Origin: Pleionea sediminis
Lineage (GTDB): Bacteria; Pseudomonadota; Gammaproteobacteria; Enterobacterales; Kangiellaceae
Length of the DNA: 64,000 nt
Assembly (NCBI RefSeq): GCF_007570825.1
Contig: NZ_SUNB01000001.1
Coordinates: forward strand, 868,001 to 932,000
Direction: 5' to 3'
Shown here piece by piece: positions 1 through 8,453 of this stretch (positions within the stretch are counted from its first letter, which is position 1; each line of letters begins with the position of its first letter). The notes below the pieces were generated by a model that had not been told where the DNA came from, searched no databases, and saw only the letters and a list, made by a program, of their open reading frames with translations. Made by a program: the position numbers and the translations under genes.

Positions 1-292
1 GATCAATATCGCACTCAGGCAGCTCCTTCAACTGGCGAACTGATAGAATAGATGCCTTACAACCAAGTCCAGAAGGGGTAACTTGCCGTTCAAACTCTAA
101 TTGCTCAGATTTGCACTTACACTGCAAGCCTTCTAATGTATAGTCCGTTTCCAATACCACCTTGTCCAGATCTATTGGCGTTACGGGAATGAGATCATCA
201 TCGTTGGGAAACATTGAATATATCCCAAGAGCAATCAAAGTAATTAAAAGTACAGCTAGTGCACCGCCCAGCAAAGCGACAACAAAGCGCAT
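1..292 (-). CDS. Hypothetical single-pass membrane protein, C-terminus cut by window edge
   Basis: I do not recognise this protein. An ATG at 292 follows a GGGAG ribosome site 8 nt upstream and opens a frame with no stop for 97 codons to the window edge. Residues about 3-25 are a hydrophobic segment (ALLGGALAVLLITLIAIGIY) that could be a membrane anchor or an uncleaved signal. It is followed by an acidic stretch (PNDDD) and a soluble part with a CKC pair and further cysteines, so a periplasmic, disulphide-containing domain is possible. It starts 25 nt after the oxyR stop on the same strand and may be cotranscribed with it. Function unknown. Confidence 0.6.
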   Translation of the reverse strand, partial: MRFVVALLGGALAVLLITLIALGIYSMFPNDDDLIPVTPIDLDKVVLETDYTLEGLQCKCKSEQLEFERQVTPSGLGCKASILSVRQLKELPECDID

Positions 293-317
293 TGAGTAAT
301 CTCCCACTTTCGCTTAA

Positions 318-1217
318 TTAAACATTTAAAAGAGTTTCAGCTAGCACGCCTAGGTTGCGATAACACTGAGCTCTAAAGCTGGTTTTACGCCAAATAAAAC
401 CTATTTGCCGCTCTGCATTTTCAAAAGGCATTTGCAACGCAACTAAATTGGTATTCTTTAGTAAACCCGCCTCGATCGCCATATCGGGCAAAAAGCTGAT
501 ACCCTCGCCATCCTCTAGCATTGTCACCAAAGTCGTTAAGCTCGTTGCTTCGAAACGATGTATTTTTTCGGTATTAGAGAGCCGACAAGCTTCTAAAGCA
601 TGACCGCGCAAACAGTGCTCCTTTTCCAGAAGCATTAAACTACGATCAGGAAGTTCATCAAAACTTTTCAAATTCTTTAACTTCGCAGCTAAATCTTTGT
701 GCGCAACCAGTTTAAATCTATCTTGTCCAACCTGCATCACATGAAATGAGCCTGTATCAATAGGCAACGCTAAAATAGCGACGTCAACCTCACCTTTCTC
801 GAGCAAACTTAACAGCTGTGCTGTCGTGTCCTCGACAAGTCTCAATCTTAAGCTGGGATATTGATCACGACTCGCTTTTGCTAGTCGCGGTAATAAAAAC
901 GGGGCAATTGTTGGTATACAGCCAAGCCGAACATCGCCCGCCATCACATCACCATCCGCTTCGATTAATTTCATCATGTTATGACACTGGTCGAGAATCA
1001 TTCGAGCCTGCTCCACGACAAGCTCACCCAACGCAGTAAACATGAGTTTCCGATTATCACGCTCAATTAACTGTTGTCCAACTAACTCTTCTAGATTATT
1101 GATGGCCACAGATAACGTCGATTGACTGATATGACAGTATTCAGCCGCGCGATTAAAGTTTTGTTCTTTATGCACAGCCAGTAAATATTGCAGTTGCTTA
1201 ATACTGGGTAAATTCAT
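318..1217 (-). CDS. oxyR: OxyR-type hydrogen peroxide-sensing LysR regulator
   Basis: LysR-family regulator of 299 residues, close to the usual OxyR length of about 305. An N-terminal winged helix (residues about 4-62, FNRAAEYCHISQSTLSVAI) is followed by an effector domain. The diagnostic feature is Cys202 and Cys211 in the HCLRGHALEAC segment, which match in spacing and context the redox pair Cys199/Cys208 of E. coli OxyR. Peroxide oxidation of that pair to a disulphide switches the regulator to activate catalase, peroxiredoxin and related genes. No katG or ahpC lies in the window, so targets are elsewhere. It is the third gene of a minus-strand run, 127 nt after the AstE-like gene. Confidence 0.9.
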   Translation of the reverse strand: MNLPSIKQLQYLLAVHKEQNFNRAAEYCHISQSTLSVAINNLEELVGQQLIERDNRKLMFTALGELVVEQARMILDQCHNMMKLIEADGDVMAGDVRLGCIPTIAPFLLPRLAKASRDQYPSLRLRLVEDTTAQLLSLLEKGEVDVAILALPIDTGSFHVMQVGQDRFKLVAHKDLAAKLKNLKSFDELPDRSLMLLEKEHCLRGHALEACRLSNTEKIHRFEATSLTTLVTMLEDGEGISFLPDMAIEAGLLKNTNLVALQMPFENAERQIGFIWRKTSFRAQCYRNLGVLAETLLNV

Positions 1218-1344
1218 TAATTCAGCGAAAAGATTATTAGATGATCATTAATAGATTTTACCGAAGATAATAAGTAAAAACCACCCTACCAATGAATTGC
1301 AAGTCGAGTTTAGCTTTTATCTTATGAAGGTATTTTGTGTCTAC

Positions 1345-2367
1345 TCACAAATTGACGGAATAGAACAAGCAATCACTCACGGCAATGTCAGCCCGGCAAG
1401 TGGCCATAAACAACTTCATCGGTCGTTTTGCAATAATTTTTAAGTCTTTGACCGAAAACAACGAATTGACAACATCCTCTCCAGACTCACTTTTCGCCTG
1501 AATACAATCCGTTAAAGTTCGATTAATCCACCCGAGTTCTGTTCCAGCTTCAATTTCTGTGAAGTTAAATCGCTCAATATCTTGCCGCAAAGTAATATCA
1601 ACATCTCGATTATGATATTCACCATAATCTAATGAAACGCCACTTCGAGCTTCAATACGAAATGGATGATAATAGGTTTCAAAGATCGGCTCATCTAATA
1701 CAGGCATACTTTCCATTTGAGCAAAATCAACCAATCCCTGATAAGCAATTTTATGGGAACGTGAGTTTTGAGCACCACCGCATTCAATAGTAACTATCGG
1801 ACAATTAAAATTTTGCTCCATCAAAGATCCGACCACTAAATGGGTTATCACCATGGTTTTAGTGAAAACAGAGGCTAATTGTTTGATGCTCAAGTCATCA
1901 GAAACAGAAACAGCAAATTCGGGCCCATTTCCTGACGTATTGTGCAAATCGACAATGAGTGAAGGTGACTTAGACTGGATGTAATGAATGATTTCCGTCG
2001 CCAGCTCAGTCACTCCGTCGTGAACCTTTTCTGACGTTAAAGAAACACCGAAACGCCGGTTAAGATCAAATTCACCAGGTACGAATCGATGAGTAAAATA
2101 AGGAGGATGACGTGCCGCTCGAACTGAAGAAATGATTATCGCGAGATTGACGGTTGGGCGTAATTGATTTTTTAAAAACTCAAAAACAGCAAAAAAACCA
2201 GATGGCTCATTACCATGAATTAACACACTTAAAACGCGCCACTCTGAAGAGTTCTGCCCTTTGAACTCAATAATTGTAGATGTGTCTAACTGCTCAAGCC
2301 ATCTTTGTGGAGAGTCCGGAATCTTCAACTGTTCAGCATTAATAATTTTGAGCATAAACCGAACCAT
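1345..2367 (-). CDS. Succinylglutamate desuccinylase/aspartoacylase-family zinc hydrolase
   Basis: M14-like zinc deacylase of 340 residues in the AstE/aspartoacylase family, which hydrolyses N-acyl amino acids or related amides. The zinc ligands are visible as H51-x-x-E54 (HGNEPSG) and H142 (VDLHNTSG). The family motif FDLNRRF lies at about 100-106, placed as the Asn-Arg substrate-binding motif in characterised members. It is not astE in the arginine succinyltransferase context, because no ast genes are nearby. It lies 26 nt downstream of a GCS2-type carboxylate-amine ligase, so the two are probably one operon making and breaking an amide bond on the same class of substrate. An internal ATG at 2355 is an alternative start. 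Exact substrate unknown. Confidence 0.8.
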   Translation of the reverse strand: MVRFMLKIINAEQLKIPDSPQRWLEQLDTSTIIEFKGQNSSEWRVLSVLIHGNEPSGFFAVFEFLKNQLRPTVNLAIIISSVRAARHPPYFTHRFVPGEFDLNRRFGVSLTSEKVHDGVTELATEIIHYIQSKSPSLIVDLHNTSGNGPEFAVSVSDDLSIKQLASVFTKTMVITHLVVGSLMEQNFNCPIVTIECGGAQNSRSHKIAYQGLVDFAQMESMPVLDEPIFETYYHPFRIEARSGVSLDYGEYHNRDVDITLRQDIERFNFTEIEAGTELGWINRTLTDCIQAKSESGEDVVNSLFSVKDLKIIAKRPMKLFMATCRADIAVSDCLFYSVNL

Positions 2368-2393
2368 TGCTCTTTTGTTTAAGAAAAGTCATC

Positions 2394-3881
2394 TTAATAA
2401 TTGATTGCCCACTCACTAACAGGTAAGTCGGATAACTGAAATTCAATATATCTTTCAAACATTAGGCGACATGCATCTTCTTTACTGTGCTTGCTACATA
2501 GATTTTCAAAGATTTGCTTTTGCCAACGCGCACCTGTCACTTGATTTTCTAGACGCTTAGCAATAATTGATAAATAATAATCACTTTCGTCTTCAGCTAT
2601 CCCCAGAAGCTCAAGCCCTCTCTTAGCTACAGGTAACATAGCCCATAACACTTCTATTATAGACATTTCTTTCGCTTGATGTTTTTTGGGGTCCGTCCAT
2701 ACAATCTGCGCATCCAACCCTTTTTGTGCTGCTCTATAAAAGTTATATTCAGCAAAACGAAATGGCATAACAGCAAGAAAATCACGAATACTATCTTTCA
2801 ATCCCATAGCTAATCCCGTCGCAAATGCAACATTAGCCACCATGTCACGATTTGTTGGTCCAGCAGGTAAAGATCGCATTTCTATACGAACATGTCCTCC
2901 ATCCGATGGACAATACACAGGACGATTCCAAGGCCAAGTGGTCCCCATATGCAATGCTAATTCTTCATGCTTTGGTGTTCCGCCTTGATTAAATACACCC
3001 AAAGGATTCTCCTCGGATAATATTGCAAATATGGGAGGATATAAAGCTACCGATTCAGCGAACAACTCCCAAGGACCATCGCGAACCCAACCATGCCCAA
3101 ATGAAACTCGAGACGGTTGTCGCCATTCAACCGTATTTCTTAAGCGGCTATCAATAGACTGTTTAAACAAAGCTATTCGAGTCTCATCCCACAACTTTTT
3201 TTGTAATAACATGGGAGAGTTTGCAGCTACTGCAATTACCAAAGGTGTTGTTAACTGAACGGCATTAAAAACATTAGCAAACTCATCCAGCTCACACATT
3301 AAGTGAAATTGAAATGATGTATTGGCTCCCTCGAGAGCAACATGGTCACATGTTAAAAACAATTCATCATCGCCATGAATATTTACTTTAAAATGCTCAC
3401 CGCGCATTTTATAAAGTTGGTTCGATAAAGCTCGATATCTCGCAATGTCAGTCATAGAGTCAGAACTTAGATCTCTATTTTGCAATGTCGGCAATATACC
3501 AATGGGAATGATTCGCGCGTCAAAGTTGGCAGCTGAACGCCTTAGCTTACCAAGATAATATTCCATTTGAGCTTGTAAACTACTAAATGCATTTGCATCA
3601 AGATCCAGTGGGTCAAAATTAATTTCTAAATTGAATTTATTCAGTTCCACTGTAAAATTTTGAGTTTTCGATGCTTGAATAATATCTTGGTTAATCGATA
3701 GTGCATTGCCATTCATATCGACAATGTAATTTTCAAGTTCTGCACCAATTTTATGAGGAGCTTTACCAAAACTAGGATCTTGCAATTGAAGCTTTAATAC
3801 CTCGAGCGACTGGTAAAGCCGTTGTGAAAAATTTAAATAATCGCTCTCACTAAAGGTCTCATTCTTTATCGCAAGTCCCAT
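2394..3881 (-). CDS. Glutamate-cysteine ligase family 2 (GCS2) type carboxylate-amine ligase
   Basis: 495-residue ATP-dependent ligase of the GCS2/YbdK-like group. Recognisable blocks are an N-terminal IGAELENYIVD strand carrying the catalytic acidic residues, the TSFQFH substrate-loop region, and DGGHVRIEMRSLPAGPT, the metal/ATP-binding strand. Proteins of this group join a carboxylate (often glutamate) to an amine. Some have weak gamma-glutamylcysteine ligase activity and many make unknown amides. The start at 3881 is supported by CAGGAG 6-7 nt upstream. It is the first gene of the minus-strand run that continues into the AstE-like hydrolase and then oxyR. Whether it contributes thiols for oxidative defence or belongs to a separate amide pathway cannot be told from sequence. 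Confidence 0.75.
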   Translation of the reverse strand: MGLAIKNETFSESDYLNFSQRLYQSLEVLKLQLQDPSFGKAPHKIGAELENYIVDMNGNALSINQDIIQASKTQNFTVELNKFNLEINFDPLDLDANAFSSLQAQMEYYLGKLRRSAANFDARIIPIGILPTLQNRDLSSDSMTDIARYRALSNQLYKMRGEHFKVNIHGDDELFLTCDHVALEGANTSFQFHLMCELDEFANVFNAVQLTTPLVIAVAANSPMLLQKKLWDETRIALFKQSIDSRLRNTVEWRQPSRVSFGHGWVRDGPWELFAESVALYPPIFAILSEENPLGVFNQGGTPKHEELALHMGTTWPWNRPVYCPSDGGHVRIEMRSLPAGPTNRDMVANVAFATGLAMGLKDSIRDFLAVMPFRFAEYNFYRAAQKGLDAQIVWTDPKKHQAKEMSIIEVLWAMLPVAKRGLELLGIAEDESDYYLSIIAKRLENQVTGARWQKQIFENLCSKHSKEDACRLMFERYIEFQLSDLPVSEWAINY

Positions 3882-4053
3882 TTATGCTCCTGATATTAAA
3901 TTCTTATAGCGGATTTAACTATTGCGATTAATGCTATTGTTTAACAATTCTACTGAAACTAATCTAACAGCATTTATGATCCAGATCATCTTTTACTCGA
4001 TTGACTGAATTTGCTACATTTATAAATGTGTTACACGAACCTTTCCAAACCAA

Positions 4054-4422
4054 ATGAATGAACAGTCCGATAGACGACATTTTCAAAGAGTGAATTACGA
4101 CCGCAACGCTCAGCTGGAAATCAATGGGATTAAAGCGCTATGTGAGATAGTTGATCTATCTTTGAATGGCGCCCTGGTGATGTTATCCGATCCACATTCT
4201 TTTACTTTAGACTCAAAAGGAGCTCTTAGTTTTGATCTGGGTGACAAAGAGCATTTTGTTAAAATGGCGATTTCCATTGCACATATCAATCAAAATAAAC
4301 TAGGTCTGCAATGCGAAAATATTGATATCGAAAGTGTGAGTCACTTAAGAAAGATTGTAGAACTGAATTCAGGTGATCCCGAGCTTCTGCAACGGGATCT
4401 TGAATCTCTCATGCACGGATGA
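4054..4422 (+). CDS. Small stand-alone PilZ domain protein
   Basis: 122-residue protein consisting essentially of one PilZ domain. It carries the two c-di-GMP-binding signatures: an arginine motif near the N-terminus (RRHFQR, residues about 7-12) and a D-x-S-x-x-G motif (DLSLNG, about 38-43). Proteins of this type bind c-di-GMP and relay it to a partner such as a motility or polysaccharide apparatus. The stop abuts the stop of radA on the opposite strand with no spacer. There is no clear Shine-Dalgarno before the ATG; a second ATG 4 nt downstream is out of frame. Partner unknown. Confidence 0.8.
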   Translation: MNEQSDRRHFQRVNYDRNAQLEINGIKALCEIVDLSLNGALVMLSDPHSFTLDSKGALSFDLGDKEHFVKMAISIAHINQNKLGLQCENIDIESVSHLRKIVELNSGDPELLQRDLESLMHG

Positions 4423-5787
4423 TTAAGAAAAAATATTTTGCAATGCATCATCCAACCGTTTAACCCCAATAACCTCCATATCAGCAATTTTTGTTTTCGG
4501 TCTATTTCCTTCTGGAATAATTGCACGCTTAAACCCATGCTTTGATGCTTCTTTTAATCGCTCCTGACCATTTGGCACCGGTCTTATTTCTCCTGCTAAA
4601 CCAATCTCTCCGAAAATTATCAAATCTTGATCTAGCGGCTTATTTCGTAAACTAGAAATAACCGCACTTAATAATGCTAAATCGGCACTGGTTTCCATAA
4701 CACGAACGCCACCAACAACATTCACAAAAACATCTTGGTCGTGCGTTGCAACGCCACCATGACGACTCAAAACTGCCAATAACATCGACAGTCTATTTTG
4801 CTCCAGACCAACTGTAACTCGTCGGGGATTACCTAAATGAGATTCATCAACCAACGCTTGAACTTCAACTAGCATTGGACGAGACCCCTCCCAAGTTACC
4901 ATAACGACGCTACCAGCAACCTTTTGCTCAAATCGAGATAAAAAGATCGCGGACGGGTTTTTAACTTCTTTCAAACCAAGTTCTGTCATAGCAAAAACCC
5001 CCAATTCATTAACCGCGCCAAACCGGTTCTTAACAGCTCTTAGAATTCGGTATCGACCATCTCTTTCACCTTCAAAGTACAAAACCGCATCCACCATATG
5101 CTCTAGTACTCTCGGTCCCGCAAGCGCACCATCTTTGGTGACATGCCCAACCATAAATAAAGCGACGTTATTCTGCTTTGCGTATCTCACTAATACCGCA
5201 GCGCTCTCTCTAACTTGAGCAACACCACCCGGTGCGGATTGCAACTGTTCGGTATAGATAGTTTGAATAGAGTCAACCACCATAATTTTGGGCTTTTCTA
5301 ATTTTGCTTTCGCCAAAATAGACTCAACCTGAGTTTCGGTAAGAAGCTTCAATTCAGTGCCATCAAGCTCTAAACGATGGGCCCGCATAGTGACCTGCTG
5401 CAATGACTCTTCGCCCGTGACATATAGAGTCGGCAACTGTTGACTAAGTAAACACATTGCCTGCAAAAGGATGGTAGATTTACCAATTCCTGGATCACCA
5501 CCAATTAAAATCACCGATCCAGGAACTAATCCTCCTCCCAACACCCGATCCAGTTCAGACAATTGAGTTCCCACCCGAGGCACTTCCTGTAAATTGACCT
5601 CTGACATTTTCTGTACTCTAGACTGTTCACCAGCATAACCTGCAAATCGCTCTGAACGAGCAGACTTGGCTTCTACAGCATTCTCAACCAACGTGTTCCA
5701 TTCACCACAGTCCGCACATTGTCCAGCCCATTTAGGGTGCGCAGAACCACAACTATTACACACGAACTGAGTTTTACTTTTAGCCAT
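4423..5787 (-). CDS. radA: DNA repair protein RadA (Sms)
   Basis: 454 residues, the normal RadA length. An N-terminal zinc finger is formed by C10, C13, C24 and C27. A RecA-like ATPase core follows with Walker A at 97-104 (GDPGIGKS), the RadA-specific KNRFG motif near residue 255, and a C-terminal Lon-protease-like domain without the catalytic Ser/Lys requirement (GGVRVMETSADLA region). RadA processes recombination intermediates by branch migration. The start is supported by AAAGAG upstream of the ATG. It is flanked by two PilZ genes, one convergent and one divergent, and appears to be a single-gene transcription unit. Confidence 0.97.
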   Translation of the reverse strand: MAKSKTQFVCNSCGSAHPKWAGQCADCGEWNTLVENAVEAKSARSERFAGYAGEQSRVQKMSEVNLQEVPRVGTQLSELDRVLGGGLVPGSVILIGGDPGIGKSTILLQAMCLLSQQLPTLYVTGEESLQQVTMRAHRLELDGTELKLLTETQVESILAKAKLEKPKIMVVDSIQTIYTEQLQSAPGGVAQVRESAAVLVRYAKQNNVALFMVGHVTKDGALAGPRVLEHMVDAVLYFEGERDGRYRILRAVKNRFGAVNELGVFAMTELGLKEVKNPSAIFLSRFEQKVAGSVVMVTWEGSRPMLVEVQALVDESHLGNPRRVTVGLEQNRLSMLLAVLSRHGGVATHDQDVFVNVVGGVRVMETSADLALLSAVISSLRNKPLDQDLIIFGEIGLAGEIRPVPNGQERLKEASKHGFKRAIIPEGNRPKTKIADMEVIGVKRLDDALQNIFS

Positions 5788-5864
5788 AATTGCTCTTTAT
5801 TGGTCTCTAAATTCATTTCAAATGCACTACACTTAATCTGTATTGAGATTACGTAGACATCGAG

Positions 5865-8354
5865 GTGGAGTTTTTGCCTGAAAAAGACAAAAAAACGATT
5901 GTTACTCATTATAAGAGCATGGGCCGGCATGGGAAACAGCTTGTTGAAGAAGAAGTAAAACCAGGTTCAGATACAGCTGCATTTCTAAGCCGAATGGAAA
6001 TGCGACGCTTAGCAACGCCTTGTAACATTGCAATCGATATGCGCGGCAAAGTGCCAGCCGAGTGCGAGGCGTATGAATTCCAGGGCTTAGTTCATTACAT
6101 GGATGAAAAATGTATCGAAATATTTGAAATAGAAGCAGCACGCTTCGATGGAAAATATACCGTTGGCGTATTTGAAAAAGTTCAATCAGCCGAGCACACC
6201 CATAAAGCGAGGTCCGAGCGAGAAGCGAGAGAGAGAATTGCAGCGCAAAAAGCAAAAGAGCTCGCCAAGAAAAAGAGTGGCCCTAAAGATGCATTGTTTC
6301 AAAAACCTCAAGCCAATGCTCTACCTCTCCAAAAATCAGAGAAAAGCATAAATCAAGAGGCTCCAAAAGAGGAAACCGAGTCGGAAGTTACAGATATTCC
6401 AGCAGACTCCAGCATTCAACTCATTCCATTTGGTTACCGAAGTCAACGAAAGGAAAATCGATTAAACTACAGCTCTGATGTACAAGTTTTTTTACCTGGC
6501 GATCGCGAAGTTACGGGTAAAACCAGCGATATTTCAGTCACCGGAATTAAAGTCAGCTTAGTTACCAATATTGAAGCGTTAGAAGCAGGCGTTGAAGTTC
6601 GAATTAAATTTATAGCAATAGAGAAGCAAAAATCTGTCGATTTTGGAAAAGTCGACTATCGACTTATAGCTCAAGAAAAGGATCATCATGGAAGAGTTCA
6701 ACTTCGATTAGCAAGGCGCGATCAATCCGATAATGAGTCGTTTAATTCATTTCTTATCGATTTTATCCAATCGCATCGTTCACGTTATAAAATTGAGCTC
6801 GAAGACAAGTTACTCTCATTATATGCACGAGCTTATGAAAGAATTTATACTGCAGCTGCGCCAATCGCTAACAGCTTATTAGGGTTATCTAAAAAAGGAG
6901 CACAGTCTTACTACACGGCCATTCGAATAGGAGAGCATGGTGAAATAAAAAAATCTTTATTAGGTGCCATTACAAGTCAATTACCTTATTTGATAAAAAA
7001 AGATATTAAAGATCAATCTTTGTTAATCGAGACTTTTTTAGTACGAGGAAAAAAGGAACAGTTGATTTACTGTGCAAATCGAGATGTTCTAATAAAGCAG
7101 GATTTATTTGATACATTTTTATCGGTTGGTAGCTTAAGTCAATTAATCGCTCGAATTCACGTCTCACTGCAATCCGTTAACACTCAAGATTTACGAACTT
7201 TAACTTCCATACTTAATCCTCTCAACGAAGTCGACCCTCCTTCATGCGATGAAATTATTAAGAAGTGGGAAAAAGTAACTCACATTGCTTACTTCTCGCT
7301 CATTGAAGAAAAAGTTAATCAAGACAGTCGTCTCAATGAGTCCAATGAAAAATTAGACCAATTAAAAGACTACCTCGTGACCAAAGAACCAGAAAGGGTG
7401 TGGCAACTTGGTTATAGAAATGAGCGAACAGAAAATCGCTATAAATATTCAACTCCAGTAACAATTAAAGCCGATAAACAAACTTTTGAAGCTGAAAGTA
7501 TTGACTTTTCGCCCTCTGGCATTCGCCTCAAAGTTAAAAATGTACAGTCTATTCCAACAGCACTCGAAGTCAATCAAATGATAAAGATTGCGCTACCTGA
7601 AATGCAGAAGATTGCGAAAAAGTCAGCTAAATTAACTGAGCTATCCTATCGAATTATTCAGTGGCACCCGCATCAAAAGTCCATCAGTTTAAAACGAGAC
7701 TTTAATATAAGGGATCATCACGGAGAAAAGTTTTTTACCCGATTAATAAATGCCAATAAATCGAAACTCAGTGAATGTATCGAAGATTTAGAGTTTACTT
7801 TAGTGTCAGAAATGGTGGAGTCACTAATAAGTGCATATTTGCACGGTATTCCGCTGTTTTTAAGGCGATTTCCTGGCGGACGTTTTTCTGTCGATTGTGC
7901 TGCAGCGACTGAAAACGCAAACGAACTTTTGTGGCGTTTCAAAACAAATGATAGCTTCGACTTTTCTTCTTTGAATCAGGAAGTGTTTTTTGCCTCAATT
8001 CTCAAAGGAAATCTGAGTCGTCGGGGGCAACTCACAAAAAAGCTGTCGACTCGACTATTTGTGACTTTTCCACCTGCCAACTCAGAGGATAAATCATTGT
8101 CGATTACAGCCGAACAAGATATGAAAGATACTCGAGAAATAGCGAAGTTTATTTTACGTTCACGAAAGGATAAAAACTCGCGTATTTTAATGGCTCAGTT
8201 TTTACCTCCCCCCTATATAAAACTTGATGAATTTAGTGAAGAACTCAAAGAGATTAGAACAAATTCATCCAAAAAAGCACTTGAATTTGAGCAAACAATG
8301 CAAAGTCTGGTAGCAATACTCGATATTGAAGACGTCACCAGCTTTTATCGTTAA
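5865..8354 (+). CDS. Large two-module PilZ protein of unknown function
   Basis: 829 residues if the GTG at 5865 is used; an in-frame ATG at 5919 (starting MGRHGK) is an alternative and neither has a convincing ribosome site. Two PilZ-like modules are visible and resemble each other. The first, about residues 190-300, begins GYRSQRKENRLNY and has DISVTG. The second, about 515-620, begins GYRNERTENRYKY and has DFSPSG. Each is followed by an alpha-helical region of 180-200 residues, so the protein looks like an internal duplication. A charged Lys/Glu/Ala-rich linker occupies about 110-170. The N-terminal 80 residues could be a further degenerate beta domain. No membrane segment or signal peptide is seen, so it is probably cytoplasmic. 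Role in c-di-GMP signalling is inferred. Confidence 0.75.
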   Translation: MEFLPEKDKKTIVTHYKSMGRHGKQLVEEEVKPGSDTAAFLSRMEMRRLATPCNIAIDMRGKVPAECEAYEFQGLVHYMDEKCIEIFEIEAARFDGKYTVGVFEKVQSAEHTHKARSEREARERIAAQKAKELAKKKSGPKDALFQKPQANALPLQKSEKSINQEAPKEETESEVTDIPADSSIQLIPFGYRSQRKENRLNYSSDVQVFLPGDREVTGKTSDISVTGIKVSLVTNIEALEAGVEVRIKFIAIEKQKSVDFGKVDYRLIAQEKDHHGRVQLRLARRDQSDNESFNSFLIDFIQSHRSRYKIELEDKLLSLYARAYERIYTAAAPIANSLLGLSKKGAQSYYTAIRIGEHGEIKKSLLGAITSQLPYLIKKDIKDQSLLIETFLVRGKKEQLIYCANRDVLIKQDLFDTFLSVGSLSQLIARIHVSLQSVNTQDLRTLTSILNPLNEVDPPSCDEIIKKWEKVTHIAYFSLIEEKVNQDSRLNESNEKLDQLKDYLVTKEPERVWQLGYRNERTENRYKYSTPVTIKADKQTFEAESIDFSPSGIRLKVKNVQSIPTALEVNQMIKIALPEMQKIAKKSAKLTELSYRIIQWHPHQKSISLKRDFNIRDHHGEKFFTRLINANKSKLSECIEDLEFTLVSEMVESLISAYLHGIPLFLRRFPGGRFSVDCAAATENANELLWRFKTNDSFDFSSLNQEVFFASILKGNLSRRGQLTKKLSTRLFVTFPPANSEDKSLSITAEQDMKDTREIAKFILRSRKDKNSRILMAQFLPPPYIKLDEFSEELKEIRTNSSKKALEFEQTMQSLVAILDIEDVTSFYR

Positions 8355-8453
8355 CGCCTAAATTAGACCAATTATGGTTCAAGTCTCACAGAGCGATTGC
8401 TTTTTTCGGTACCCTGAGTAAGATCAGTTAACGATTGTAAATTTAAAATTACC

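Noticed and set aside
818-1039. Plus-strand frame opposite oxyR
   Set aside because: Antisense shadow of oxyR, no start signal.
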